Below, piece by piece: positions 1-8,102 of a stretch of 64,000 bases of DNA. The stretch lies in assembly GCA_964638715.1 (NCBI GenBank), contig CAZWZF010000006.1, forward strand, positions 107,843 to 171,842. The letters run 5' to 3'. Both the position numbers and the translations under genes were made by a program. Each line of letters starts with the position of its first letter. Within the stretch, counting starts at the first letter, position 1. The notes under the pieces were generated by a model. The model did no database searches. It worked only from the letters and a program-made list of their open reading frames with translations, and was not told the origin of the DNA. Source of the stretch: JBAXQQ01 sp037131695 (GTDB taxonomy: Bacteria; Armatimonadota; Hebobacteria; CAIYQO01).

Positions 1-38
1 AAAACTCCCCTTGTACCGTAATGCGCAAGGGGAGTTTT
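1..38. terminator. Hairpin, probable terminator of a gene outside the window
   Basis: A 13-bp perfect inverted repeat (AAAACTCCCCTTG, positions 1-13, with CAAGGGGAGTTTT, positions 26-38) encloses a 12-base loop and is followed by an AT-rich tract. The A and T runs on either side would let it end transcription in both directions. Its core (CTCCCCTTG/CAAGGGGAG) resembles the hairpins at 37896 and 45556, so it may belong to a dispersed repeat. Confidence 0.6.
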
Positions 39-98
39 ATTTATTGAATAAATAATCTTTCTATAAGATTTATTTGCATAAGAATAGCAAAAATGTAT

Positions 99-240
99 AG
101 TCACCGTGTGGGGACGCAAGTCCGGCGGATTTCCCCATAATCTATCATTTTAACTACTCGCCAATCAGGAGATTGGCATTCCCGATAAGTTAACTTTGCT
201 GTAAATCAAGCCGGACTTGCGTCCCTTTCACACGGTGACT
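99..240. repeat. Paired-hairpin inverted-repeat element, copy A
   Basis: The element starts with AGTCACCGTGTGG and ends with its near reverse complement. Each end carries a small hairpin, GGAC-GCAA-GTCC, so the whole is two hairpins facing each other across an AT-rich centre. The centre holds a further palindrome, GCCAATCAGGAGATTGGC (160-177), which recurs at 13039. The ends match those at 5668-6422 and 40072-40200. There is no coding capacity. A small non-autonomous mobile element or REP-type pair is the likeliest reading. Confidence 0.75.
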
Positions 241-313
241 GAATTTTAATATTAAAATCGTGACTTTTATTGTTCGGATTTGATTGCTAACTGCTATAGG
301 TCTACCAAAAATG

Positions 314-348
314 GAAACCCCGATGATATACTGTTTCATCGGGGTTTC
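314..348. terminator. GC-rich hairpin in a gene-free leader region
   Basis: GAAACCCCGATGA (314-326) pairs with TCATCGGGGTTTC (336-348), a 13-bp stem with a 9-base loop. It lies in the gene-free stretch 1-686, where I see only this hairpin, the element at 99-240, the hairpin at the window edge and the promoter at 624-652. No obvious gene ends just before it on either strand, so its role as a terminator is uncertain. Confidence 0.4.
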
Positions 349-623
349 AGGTTTCCTTTGTCATTCCTATTGAACTCCCATCCAGAATCTCTGGTCTATA
401 TTAAATGTACTTCGGACCATACGCTTTCCGGTCAGTTAGCTTTTGTAAGCTGTTGATATTGGAGAACTTGTCTCCTGTTTTTTGCCGGTTATTCGTAATG
501 GTGAAAGCACCATTCTATTATTATTATCGACTTGTTTTTATGCATCTAAACAGTTATTTCATTAAATTTTGAAAATATTTTCGTATAAATGTGTATGTAT
601 TATAGCAGGTTAATAATTTACTC

Positions 624-652
624 GTGACAGTGAGTGATTTCCGCGCTATAAT
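624..652 (+). promoter_or_regulatory. Sigma-70-type promoter of the GxGYxYP-like gene
   Basis: GTGACA (624-629) and a perfect TATAAT (647-652) are separated by exactly 17 bases. They lie 35 bases upstream of the ATG at 687, which has its own GGGGGAT ribosome binding site. No operator-like palindrome is apparent. Confidence 0.65.
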
Positions 653-686
653 GACAACTGTATAGATTACCAGATTTGGGGGATAT

Positions 687-3600
687 ATGAAATTTAAGCT
701 ATATATATTTTTACTGTGCCTGCTGCCAACGCTGATATTTGCGGTACAGCCTATATCATTGCAGGTTGTTGATTTGCGCAGTAAAGTTGCAGATGCTGAC
801 TTTATGACAAAAATGATGTCGCTGCAGGGAGCCATTAATCGCCAGGTTGAGCGCAACCTACCAGCGATTTTCCTGATTCGCAGCAACAGTGATTCATATT
901 GGGCAGATGTATTAACAAATACATATCGGCTGAAACGCGAAAATTTATCCGCAGACCAGGTAATCGAAGCAAACAAAGCTAACTTAAAATTTCAAGTTCT
1001 ATACACCGCAACTGATAAACCGTGGAATCGTTCTGTAGCCGTGGCTTTTGCCGGGGTATCTGACGAAGCAGCGATTGCAACTACTGAAGACCTGGGCCTG
1101 CCTGCATTGGATTTCCCGAAGGATGGATGGGATAACCGGGTGGACGCCTATAAATGGGAAAAACAGAATATTGGCGAAAAAGCAGTTAAAGAATGGCTGG
1201 GATTATTGCCGGAAAACGGCAGCGCAATATTAGACCTGGTTGCTGTTAACAAGATGATGGCAATCGACCTGGACCCGGCAGAGGAAGCCGAAAAAGCACT
1301 GCTGGAAGAGTTTATAAAAGATGTTAAAGATGGCGGTAAAATTATCGGATATCCTGACAAGCGTGTCGATAGTGTTGACACCGCCCAGGTTAACCTGATG
1401 GAGATAATTGGCGACCGCGATCTGCGTTATTTGCCTGCCCGCACTACCGGCAACCTTTCATGTTTCATGCGTTTTGAATCCGTCCGTCCGTATCGCCAGT
1501 GGCGCGATGAAATTGTTCCTTTCAAACAAACAGAAGATAAAAAATACCCGAACTGGCTGGTGCTGATTTACGATGGCGGAAACCCTAATTATGATGGCGC
1601 GCAATCCATTGATAACGCGATGTCGGTACTGGCATTATTGGATGACAGCGCGATTAAAAAAATCCCGGTTGGTATTGAAGTGCCGATGACTATTAATGAA
1701 CTGGCACCGCCAATCTATTCGCAGCTTATCGCCCGCCAGCGCTCCACCATGGCGGAACTGTTAGCCGCGCCAAACGGCGACGGTTACGCACTGCCAATAT
1801 CTATGGCTGATAACAGCAATTATATTATCAGGTCCGCCGAAATCGGCAAAAAGTTAGATTTAAACAGTGTGGTGTCATTCGATAATTCAGCGGAATCGAA
1901 AAAATGCAAAGGATTATACGATATGATGTCCGCCGCCGGATGGCGCAGCACATTTTTATACCCCACTAAAAACTTCACCGAAAAGCGCGCCGGCACCACC
2001 GGAGCGTTCGCCGGATTTGCCGCTCTCCTCGGTTTTGACAGTGCGAACAGCCCGGCTGATTTAATGAAAATACTGGATACGAAAAATGAAAGCAGTTTCC
2101 GCGTAGTATTCATTAACCCCAATGGCATACCACCCGCGGTGTTAAAAGGTTTATTGCCGGAAATTGAAAAAACTAATACCGTAATCAGTCCCAGCCAGGC
2201 GGTTAGGGAATTGGAAGAATATACCCGAGTCAACAAATTGCTGGATGGCAAAGGCCGCGGTGAGCCGACACTTATAATATCAACACCGGTTGTTGTCGGT
2301 GGCGAGGCTCCGCAGGTATATTCGCCAATTACCGTGAATGTCCGCGTATCGGCCGGCGGTGGCGCACCCAATGTAATGCTGGCGCGCCTGCAATACGAAA
2401 CGCCGGATGGTCGGGTAGGCGCAGTTGATATGGTTAAGACTGGAAAGGCCAAAGAATATATCTGGACTGCCATAGTGCCGCCATCATTGCAGGAAGGAAC
2501 TTATCGTATTCGCGCCCGCATGGTTGATGGCGTTCAGGCGGGGATATCATACTCGCCGGCGTTAGAAATAAAATTTGCCGCTCCCGATCTTGATGGCGAT
2601 GGCGCAAACGACGCGTGGGAAAGCTACCTTGGCACTAACCCGGCGAAAGCAGACACTGATGGCGATGGGTTGCCGGATGGCATAGACCCGCAGCCATTAA
2701 TCAGAAATACCAATATTCAGCCGCTGACCCCATCATACAGCGCACCGGCAGATAAAATGATTCTGGCGGATCCCGGCACCAGCGTAATGGGCAATGACGG
2801 CCGCGACATACCGGCAGGAACAACTATTATCTATAAATTGCCCGTCGGCGATATCGGCACCAATATTGCTACTCTGCGCATAGTAACCGCCAGCGTGGTG
2901 GAAAATGCCGGCCGCAGCAATTGGGTAACGGAAGTTAAATACTCCAAACTTTCACCGGAAATACTGGCAAATGGCAGCATGAATATTAAGTTCCCGGTTC
3001 AGGATAAAGCCATCAAGGTGTTGTCTGTCGGGTTGATAAGCAATCCAAAAGGCCCGTTCCTTGATAATATGGAATTAACTTGCGCAGATAAACGCGCTAT
3101 TGATATCCTGCCCGGTAAAATGCCTATCGCAATTAAGGCTGTCGTCTACTCGCCATTAGGAATAAGCGAAGCTAAATTAATGTATGGCTCATCCTCAAAA
3201 TCCCTGCAAAAAATTGCGCTTCAGGGAGATCGCCTGAAATCAATCTTTACTGGAGTAATCCCGCCGCAGCCGGATGGAACTGTACTGGTATATTGCATTT
3301 ATGCGAAGGATAACGAAGGCAACGAATCCATCACGCCATTACAGGCCGTCACCATTGGCAGAAACAAGGCGCACAGCGTTGCGCTGCTGGCTGGCCGCGA
3401 ATTGACCGGCGATATGCGCAATGACCCGTTATGGAATGGAACTGGTCATGGCACCATAGCCACATCCGCCATCGATACCTGCAGCATGATTTACGGTCGT
3501 CCCGGTACCTATTCCGTATGGGCATTGGCTGCCCCGCGCGACCGCGGCATCACTGTGAAAGTCGAAAGAAAATCAACCGCCGCATCCACAAATGACCTGC

Positions 3601-4106
3601 TGATGAACGGAACCATTAACGCAAATCAGCCGGATGGATGGTACCGTGTCGGCGGCTTTACCATACAGGAAGGAACAAAGTTAAATGTTAGTGTCATGGC
3701 GACAGGATTTGCCGGCTATGCCGGATATGGCGAAGTCATTCTCACCCAGGACAAATCATTCTCGCCGCCGGCAAAGAATGTGCTGATAGATTGGGTAAAC
3801 GGATTATCAATAACCGGAATAGAAAACGGCATGGTATTAACCCGCCCGATAACAATTAACGCCTTCGCCACCGGCAACATCGACGCCATTCATCTGACTA
3901 CAAAGAGGGAAGGAAACGGTGTAAGCAATGGGGGCACCAAACCGATGACTGTCAGTTCAGATGGCCATCTGGTGTTAGACCCGGCAGACTTGGTAAGCGG
4001 AGATTACATAATAGTTATCAGCGGCGACGCCATGTATATGAACGGCAACACCCCCATAACATCCCAATTAGTACAAAAAGAATTCATAATAAGTTTGCCG
4101 AAGTAG
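687..4106 (+). CDS. Large secreted GxGYxYP-like protein with thrombospondin type 3 repeats
   Basis: This is a 1139-residue exported protein with a clear signal peptide (residues 1-19, ending LIFA). Residues 20-400 resemble the GxGYxYP putative glycoside hydrolase family: an early SLQGAINRQ segment, a VLIYDGGNPNYD block, and APNGDGYALP near residue 361, which corresponds to the family's naming motif in altered form. A calcium-binding pair of type 3 thrombospondin-like repeats (DLDGDGANDAWES, then DTDGDGLPDGIDP, about residues 633-670) separates this half from a C-terminal half of beta-sandwich character (about 700-1139), probably Ig- or CBM-like. The start is supported by GGGGGAT just upstream and by the promoter at 624-652. 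A terminator follows at 4141. It stands alone with no operon partner. Catalytic activity is not established for the family, and I infer only a cell-surface or extracellular role in carbohydrate handling. Confidence 0.6.
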   Translation: MKFKLYIFLLCLLPTLIFAVQPISLQVVDLRSKVADADFMTKMMSLQGAINRQVERNLPAIFLIRSNSDSYWADVLTNTYRLKRENLSADQVIEANKANLKFQVLYTATDKPWNRSVAVAFAGVSDEAAIATTEDLGLPALDFPKDGWDNRVDAYKWEKQNIGEKAVKEWLGLLPENGSAILDLVAVNKMMAIDLDPAEEAEKALLEEFIKDVKDGGKIIGYPDKRVDSVDTAQVNLMEIIGDRDLRYLPARTTGNLSCFMRFESVRPYRQWRDEIVPFKQTEDKKYPNWLVLIYDGGNPNYDGAQSIDNAMSVLALLDDSAIKKIPVGIEVPMTINELAPPIYSQLIARQRSTMAELLAAPNGDGYALPISMADNSNYIIRSAEIGKKLDLNSVVSFDNSAESKKCKGLYDMMSAAGWRSTFLYPTKNFTEKRAGTTGAFAGFAALLGFDSANSPADLMKILDTKNESSFRVVFINPNGIPPAVLKGLLPEIEKTNTVISPSQAVRELEEYTRVNKLLDGKGRGEPTLIISTPVVVGGEAPQVYSPITVNVRVSAGGGAPNVMLARLQYETPDGRVGAVDMVKTGKAKEYIWTAIVPPSLQEGTYRIRARMVDGVQAGISYSPALEIKFAAPDLDGDGANDAWESYLGTNPAKADTDGDGLPDGIDPQPLIRNTNIQPLTPSYSAPADKMILADPGTSVMGNDGRDIPAGTTIIYKLPVGDIGTNIATLRIVTASVVENAGRSNWVTEVKYSKLSPEILANGSMNIKFPVQDKAIKVLSVGLISNPKGPFLDNMELTCADKRAIDILPGKMPIAIKAVVYSPLGISEAKLMYGSSSKSLQKIALQGDRLKSIFTGVIPPQPDGTVLVYCIYAKDNEGNESITPLQAVTIGRNKAHSVALLAGRELTGDMRNDPLWNGTGHGTIATSAIDTCSMIYGRPGTYSVWALAAPRDRGITVKVERKSTAASTNDLLMNGTINANQPDGWYRVGGFTIQEGTKLNVSVMATGFAGYAGYGEVILTQDKSFSPPAKNVLIDWVNGLSITGIENGMVLTRPITINAFATGNIDAIHLTTKREGNGVSNGGTKPMTVSSDGHLVLDPADLVSGDYIIVISGDAMYMNGNTPITSQLVQKEFIISLPK

Positions 4107-4140
4107 GACTCAATTAAAAATTAAAAATGCAAAATTAAAA

Positions 4141-4176
4141 ATTACGGGGTATCTGCGAGACCCTGTAATTTTTTTT
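4141..4176. terminator. Intrinsic terminator between convergent genes
   Basis: ATTACGGGGT (4141-4150) pairs with ACCCTGTAAT (4160-4169), with one G-T pair, followed by an eight-base T run. It terminates the gene ending at 4106. It is embedded in short AT repeats of the form AATTAAAAATT (4110-4200). Confidence 0.75.
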
Positions 4177-4218
4177 GCCATCACCTCAATTTTTAATTTA
4201 ATTTGCCATTTCCACCCT

Positions 4219-5199
4219 TCACTCTTTAACTATTTTTGTCGCTTCATCCAGCACTTTTCCTATTATTTCATCAAGATTGCCGTTTTCGAACTTTATGCCG
4301 GCTGCGGCGGCGTGGCCGCCACCACCAAATGTGCGAGCTAACAGGCCGACGTCTATTCCACCGCGAGAGCGCAGGCTGACACGCACCACGTTGTTTCTTT
4401 CTGAAAATAAGATTGCTATTTTATTGCCATCTACTCTACGTACAAAGTCGATGATTCCTTCGGTGTCTTCGCTTTTCGCATTGCAGCCGGTGTAATCTTC
4501 TGCCCGCAGAATTGCCCAGACTAATCTGTTATCAGCGGTTGATTTTATCGAGTTCATCGCACATTTCAACAGGTCAAAAGCCTCGCGCTTCATACTTTCG
4601 TATAGGTGCAGGTTGATTCCCGTCACGTCTGCGCCGGCGTCCATTAATGCGGCGGCAATACGGTGAGACTCGGCGGTAGTATTGCCAAAGGAGAATTTGC
4701 CGGTATCGACGGTCAGTCCCGCCAGCAATGCCGTCGCTATTTGCTGGGTAAGGGAACAACCCAACAATGGCAATAAATGATATATCAACACCGCGGTTGC
4801 CGGTGCAAGGGTATCAACAATTGCGAGATCAGAATCGAAGTTATCGTTAAAATGATGGTCGATTTGAATGATTAGATGTACACCGCGGCTTTTTAACCCG
4901 CTTATTTCTTCAGTGCTCAACCCGCATCGCTGCAGGTTTGATGCGTCAACAAATACCAACAGCGGTGGTAAAACTTCGGGTAATTCGCGAATGAATTGAG
5001 TATCGCCTATCATGAACTTACAGAAATACGGAACGCCATCTTTCAAAAATGGTGTTACTTTAATTCCCTTATCCTGCAATGCCAGGGTAATTCCCATCAG
5101 CGACCCTATCGCGTCGGCGTCAGGGCTGGTGTGGCTAATCACTATCGCTTCCGGGTATTTTAATAATTCCAGTGCTACGATGGCGGCTTCCGTCAGCAT
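4219..5199 (-). CDS. nrnA: DHH-family phosphoesterase, NrnA-like oligoribonuclease / pAp phosphatase
   Basis: The 326-residue product is a DHH/DHHA1 phosphoesterase of the NrnA type, which degrades short RNA oligonucleotides and in many species also dephosphorylates 3'-phosphoadenosine-5'-phosphate. Metal ligands are visible as H23, D27 and D29 in HTSPDADAIGS, an Asp in FVDASNLQRC, and the DHH motif itself in QIDHHFND. The C-terminal DHHA1 substrate-binding motif GGGGHAAAAG lies at residues 292-301. The length is typical. Its ATG overlaps the rbfA stop codon by one base (TAATG), so the two are translationally coupled. The rbfA-nrnA order matches the widespread infB-rbfA-nrnA-truB cluster, although infB and truB are absent here. 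A role in recycling pAp fits poorly with the APS-type sulfate pathway in this window, so RNA turnover is the likelier job. Confidence 0.88.
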   Translation of the reverse strand: MLTEAAIVALELLKYPEAIVISHTSPDADAIGSLMGITLALQDKGIKVTPFLKDGVPYFCKFMIGDTQFIRELPEVLPPLLVFVDASNLQRCGLSTEEISGLKSRGVHLIIQIDHHFNDNFDSDLAIVDTLAPATAVLIYHLLPLLGCSLTQQIATALLAGLTVDTGKFSFGNTTAESHRIAAALMDAGADVTGINLHLYESMKREAFDLLKCAMNSIKSTADNRLVWAILRAEDYTGCNAKSEDTEGIIDFVRRVDGNKIAILFSERNNVVRVSLRSRGGIDVGLLARTFGGGGHAAAAGIKFENGNLDEIIGKVLDEATKIVKE

Positions 5200-5576
5200 T
5201 ATTCTTCCTCGGTTTCTGTTTCTTTAGCTTTCCCCTGTTCTTTTACCTGGTTCAACAAGTCAAATATTCGTGCGCCGCGTTCCAGCGAATCGTCAAATAA
5301 AAACTTCAATTCCGGGGTGTGGCGCAGTTCCAACTGGCGGGCAACCTCGCCGCGCAGAAAACGCGACGCGCTGGTTAATGCCAGAATGGATGATTTGCGT
5401 TCTTCAGTAGTGCCATACGCACTGATATAAACCTTTGCCTGTTTTAAATCGAATGAAAGCACGATGTCAGTAATTGAGACCATCCCCAACCGCGGGTCAT
5501 TCATATCTTCGCGAATGATACGGCTCAATTCCTCTTTCAGCAGCTTATTCATTTTTTGTAATCGTGTTGCGCTCAT
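5199..5576 (-). CDS. rbfA: Ribosome-binding factor A
   Basis: This 125-residue protein matches RbfA, a KH-like-fold factor that binds the immature 30S subunit and helps 16S rRNA 5'-end processing. The family pattern is clear: an N-terminal KMNKLLKEELSRIIRE helix, DPRLGMVSITDIVLS, a central AKVYISAYG strand, and a closing RHTPELKFLFDDSLERG segment. The C-terminal tail is short and acidic (KETETEEE). A GGAGAG ribosome binding site precedes the ATG. It is the first gene of a two-gene minus-strand operon with nrnA. Upstream on the minus strand there is a TATAAT-like box near 5595-5600, but I could not find a convincing -35 element. Confidence 0.93.
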   Translation of the reverse strand: MSATRLQKMNKLLKEELSRIIREDMNDPRLGMVSITDIVLSFDLKQAKVYISAYGTTEERKSSILALTSASRFLRGEVARQLELRHTPELKFLFDDSLERGARIFDLLNQVKEQGKAKETETEEE

Positions 5577-5667
5577 ATACTCTCCAACATATTAATTATA
5601 CCAAATTTTTCAGATATTATTCATAGAGTGTTTTTAGTCGTATAATATAGCATCACTATAAAACAAC

Positions 5668-6422
5668 AGTCACCGTGTGGAACTGGGCGGGAGCCCGGCG
5701 AAATCCACATTTCTTTTCATTTGTTTTTCATTAAGTAATAATTATCTGTTTTTGTTGTATAAATAAAATTGGATAGAGACATGAAGAATGTTATTGGTCG
5801 CAGCCCGGCGAAATCCGGTATAAATAGAAAATTTTTCAAGGATAATTTCTGAAATGAACGAATATATACAAAATATGGAGAATACAAATATGAAAAAATG
5901 GCATTATTTATTAATAATCTTCATCTTGTCATCAATTGCGGCGATGGCTAATCCGATACATATATATATAACACTTTTTGGTACTGATACTGACAGAAAT
6001 ACTAAATTCTTCTTATTACTGGGGATAACTGTTGCATTAGCATTGGAATACCTGACTATTCGTTTGTTGTTCGGCAGGAAAATCACTATAAAGCAAACTT
6101 TGATTGCATTTATTATAATTCATATAGTTTCTTACCCAATAACGTTGCTTGTCAGTGGCTTTTTTGGATATTACGCAGAAATTATTCCAATGATATTTGA
6201 GCCATTTTTGTATATCTATATTTTAGACGATTTTTACAAAATAAAAATTAATCATATTATACCAAAGGTAATTGCTGCAAATCTTGTCAGTTTTGTAGCA
6301 GGAATATTTATATTTGATTTTTTATCTCATGAAATGGTGAAAAAATATAGCATTTTCAATTATTTTTAACAGAGAGATACAGTTTGGTTAGCCGTGCTCT
6401 CGCACAGTTCCAAACGGTGACT
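5668..6422. mobile_element. Inverted-repeat-bounded element carrying an ORF, copy B of the AGTCACCG family
   Basis: The 755-bp element begins with AGTCACCGTGTGGAACTGGG and ends with the reverse complement of AGTCACCGTTTGGAACTGTG. The two ends contain related hairpins with compensated stems: GGGC-GGGA-GCCC on the left and GTGC-GAGA-GCAC on the right. A third degenerate fragment, GCCCGGCGAAATCC, recurs inside near 5798. Unlike copies at 99-240 and 40072-40200, this one encloses a complete AT-rich ORF (5890-6369). No transposase is present, so movement would need a protein supplied from elsewhere. An alternative is that two small copies inserted on either side of a gene. Confidence 0.6.
5890..6369 (+). 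CDS. Small integral membrane protein of unknown function
   Basis: The 159-residue product is very hydrophobic. It has about four or five predicted membrane segments: residues about 4-22, about 38-54, about 62-88, about 95-112 and about 125-145. I recognise no family. An upstream ATG at 5854 would add 12 residues, but GGAG at 5877-5880 sits nine bases before the ATG at 5890, and MKKWHYLL makes a natural membrane-protein N-terminus, so I prefer 5890. The gene is far richer in A and T than the flanking housekeeping genes and lies wholly inside an inverted-repeat element (5668-6422), which suggests horizontal origin. No partner gene is adjacent. Confidence 0.6.
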   Translation: MKKWHYLLIIFILSSIAAMANPIHIYITLFGTDTDRNTKFFLLLGITVALALEYLTIRLLFGRKITIKQTLIAFIIIHIVSYPITLLVSGFFGYYAEIIPMIFEPFLYIYILDDFYKIKINHIIPKVIAANLVSFVAGIFIFDFLSHEMVKKYSIFNYF

Positions 6423-6450
6423 ATTCTTTATACGCATCTGTATATTAATA

Positions 6451-6485
6451 AAAAATCCCCCCAACAAAAAACATGTCAGGGGGAT
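6451..6485 (-). terminator. Intrinsic terminator of the oxidoreductase gene
   Basis: Read on the minus strand, ATCCCCC pairs with GGGGGAT across a 16-base loop and is followed by TTTTT. It lies 34 bases downstream of the oxidoreductase stop codon at 6519. Confidence 0.75.
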
Positions 6486-6518
6486 ATATTCAACTATTTA
6501 CTATTTACTATTTAATTC

Positions 6519-7634
6519 CTATTCGTCCAACATTCCTGCTTCCAGGCCTTCTGGGAATACTTTGGGGGCATCGAAGGTGCTGGTTATGTCTACGTAGCTG
6601 GCGGTGGTGCTGGCGGTGTGAATAGCATGCATGATTTCCAGTACGTGGTCGGCTATTGCGCCGCTGGCGCGGTGTGGTCGGCCGGTGCGGATGGAATATG
6701 CCATATCGGCAACGCCAAGGCCGCGGCTGCCTTCGCTGAACTTGCTGTTCCATTCAACTTCTGACCATTCTGCGTCGCCGGCTTTCTTGATTTTTGGAAC
6801 TCCGCCGAAGCCGTTGGGGTCGGGAACTGATAATGAACCTTCGGTTCCGAACACTTCGATACATGGCATATTGGCTGCCCAAACATCAAAGCTGGTGGTG
6901 ATATTGCCGATAGCGCCGCTTTCGAATAACAGCAGACCGGTTACGTGGGTCGGCACATCAACTTTCACCTTGGTTCCGTTCAATGGTTCACTGGTGATGG
7001 TTCTTTCCGGGAAGGTGATGCGGGTAAGGCCGGCAACTTTTTTCACTGGTCCGAGCATGGTAACCAGCGCGGTCAGGTAATACGGACCCATGTCGAACAT
7101 CGGGCCGCCGCCGACTTTGTAATAGAACTCTGGGGCTGGATGCCAGGATTCGTGACCGTGGCACAGCATGTTGGCAACTACGCCTACCGGTGAACCGATG
7201 GCGCCGCTGTTAATCAAACTGCGGCAAATCTGGTGTCCGCCGCCCAGTACGGTGTCAGGTGCGCAGCCAACCAGCAGGTTGCGTTTTTTCGCTTCAGCAA
7301 TCAGCTCTGCGCCTTCGGCGCGGGTGATGCACAGAGGTTTTTCATTATAAACGTTTTTGCCGGCGCGAACAGCCTGCATTGATACGTCATAATGCGCGTT
7401 GGGGATGGTCAGGTTCAATACAATTTCGATTTCCGGGTCGGCCAGCATTTCGGCTACCGAGTATGCTTTTTCAATGCCGTATTTCTCGGCTTTCGCTTGC
7501 GCGCGTTCCGGGATCATGTCCGCAACCGCTGCCATCTTTGCGATTGGGTAGCGGGGGAAGGTGCCAAAATAGGCATCGCTGATATTACCGCAGCCGATAA
7601 TACCAACATTTACAGGTTTTAACTTCAGAGTCAT
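6519..7634 (-). CDS. Gfo/Idh/MocA family NAD(P)-dependent oxidoreductase
   Basis: The 371-residue protein has the two-domain architecture of the Gfo/Idh/MocA family, which oxidises or reduces sugars, inositols or related polyols with NAD(P). The N-terminal Rossmann fold shows VGIIGCGNISDAYF near residue 10, and the family lysine motif is present as YNEKPLCITRAEG near residue 96. The C-terminal alpha/beta domain carries GGGPMFDMGPYYL, a form common in sugar dehydrogenases of Planctomycetes and Armatimonadota. An AGAGGT ribosome binding site precedes the ATG. The gene is monocistronic, with its own terminator at 6451-6485. The substrate cannot be read from sequence. Given the many secreted carbohydrate-binding proteins nearby, catabolism of a sugar or sugar acid is a reasonable guess. 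Confidence 0.88.
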   Translation of the reverse strand: MTLKLKPVNVGIIGCGNISDAYFGTFPRYPIAKMAAVADMIPERAQAKAEKYGIEKAYSVAEMLADPEIEIVLNLTIPNAHYDVSMQAVRAGKNVYNEKPLCITRAEGAELIAEAKKRNLLVGCAPDTVLGGGHQICRSLINSGAIGSPVGVVANMLCHGHESWHPAPEFYYKVGGGPMFDMGPYYLTALVTMLGPVKKVAGLTRITFPERTITSEPLNGTKVKVDVPTHVTGLLLFESGAIGNITTSFDVWAANMPCIEVFGTEGSLSVPDPNGFGGVPKIKKAGDAEWSEVEWNSKFSEGSRGLGVADMAYSIRTGRPHRASGAIADHVLEIMHAIHTASTTASYVDITSTFDAPKVFPEGLEAGMLDE

Positions 7635-7777
7635 GTGTAGATACCTCTTACATGATTTTTTATTTTAACGCGCGAATAATACCGCTAATAAGGTTAATGG
7701 TAAAGGGGTATTGAAGGTTATGTTAAAAATAATTCAAAAAAAGTAAGGTAAACGATTGCATCATGTTATTTAAAGAG

Positions 7778-8010
7778 TTATTTAGACAGGATTAACAGGA
7801 TTTACAGGAATAGTACCTTAAATCTAAATAATGTTGAAATAAAACAAGTTTTGCGTAAATAAATGTAATCAAGATATTCACCGCGAAAGGAACACAAAGA
7901 GCACAAAGAGCATTTTAAATTTTTTCTTTTGTGGTCTTTGCGTTCTTTGTGGTTAAATAAAAACTGAACACTGAACACTGAAAACCCGAAAACTGAACAC
8001 CGAAAATAAA
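7778..8010. repeat. Tandem short-repeat tracts in the 7635-8102 spacer
   Basis: The gene-free spacer 7635-8102 is built of short direct repeats: TTAGACAGGATTAACAGGAT (from about 7781; the same phrase recurs at about 39930), ACAAAGAGCACAAAGAGC facing a reverse-complement-like TCTTTGCGTTCTTTGTGG (7889-7956, able to fold as a long hairpin), and GAACACTGAACACTGAAAAC (7967 onward). They look like short tandemly repeated repetitive sequences rather than genes. Confidence 0.6.
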
Positions 8011-8036
8011 AATTACTACATTTGTGTTAAAAAATA

Positions 8037-8065
8037 TTGACAGGCATCGCTGTAACAAATAGAAT
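8037..8065 (+). promoter_or_regulatory. Sigma-70-type promoter of the GH-A-like gene
   Basis: A perfect TTGACA (8037-8042) and TAGAAT (8060-8065) are separated by exactly 17 bases. The ATG at 8103 follows 37 bases later with an AAGGA ribosome binding site. Confidence 0.75.
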
Positions 8066-8102
8066 AACTTGATTTTGAAAATTCACAGTAAGGAATATCG
8101 TT

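Noticed and set aside
554..976. 140-codon minus-strand frame overlapping the start of the first gene
   Set aside because: It crosses the good promoter and signal peptide of the 687 gene and has no protein-like features.
7778..8010. CRISPR-like array
   Set aside because: The repeats are 7-10 bases, without uniform spacers, and no cas genes are present.
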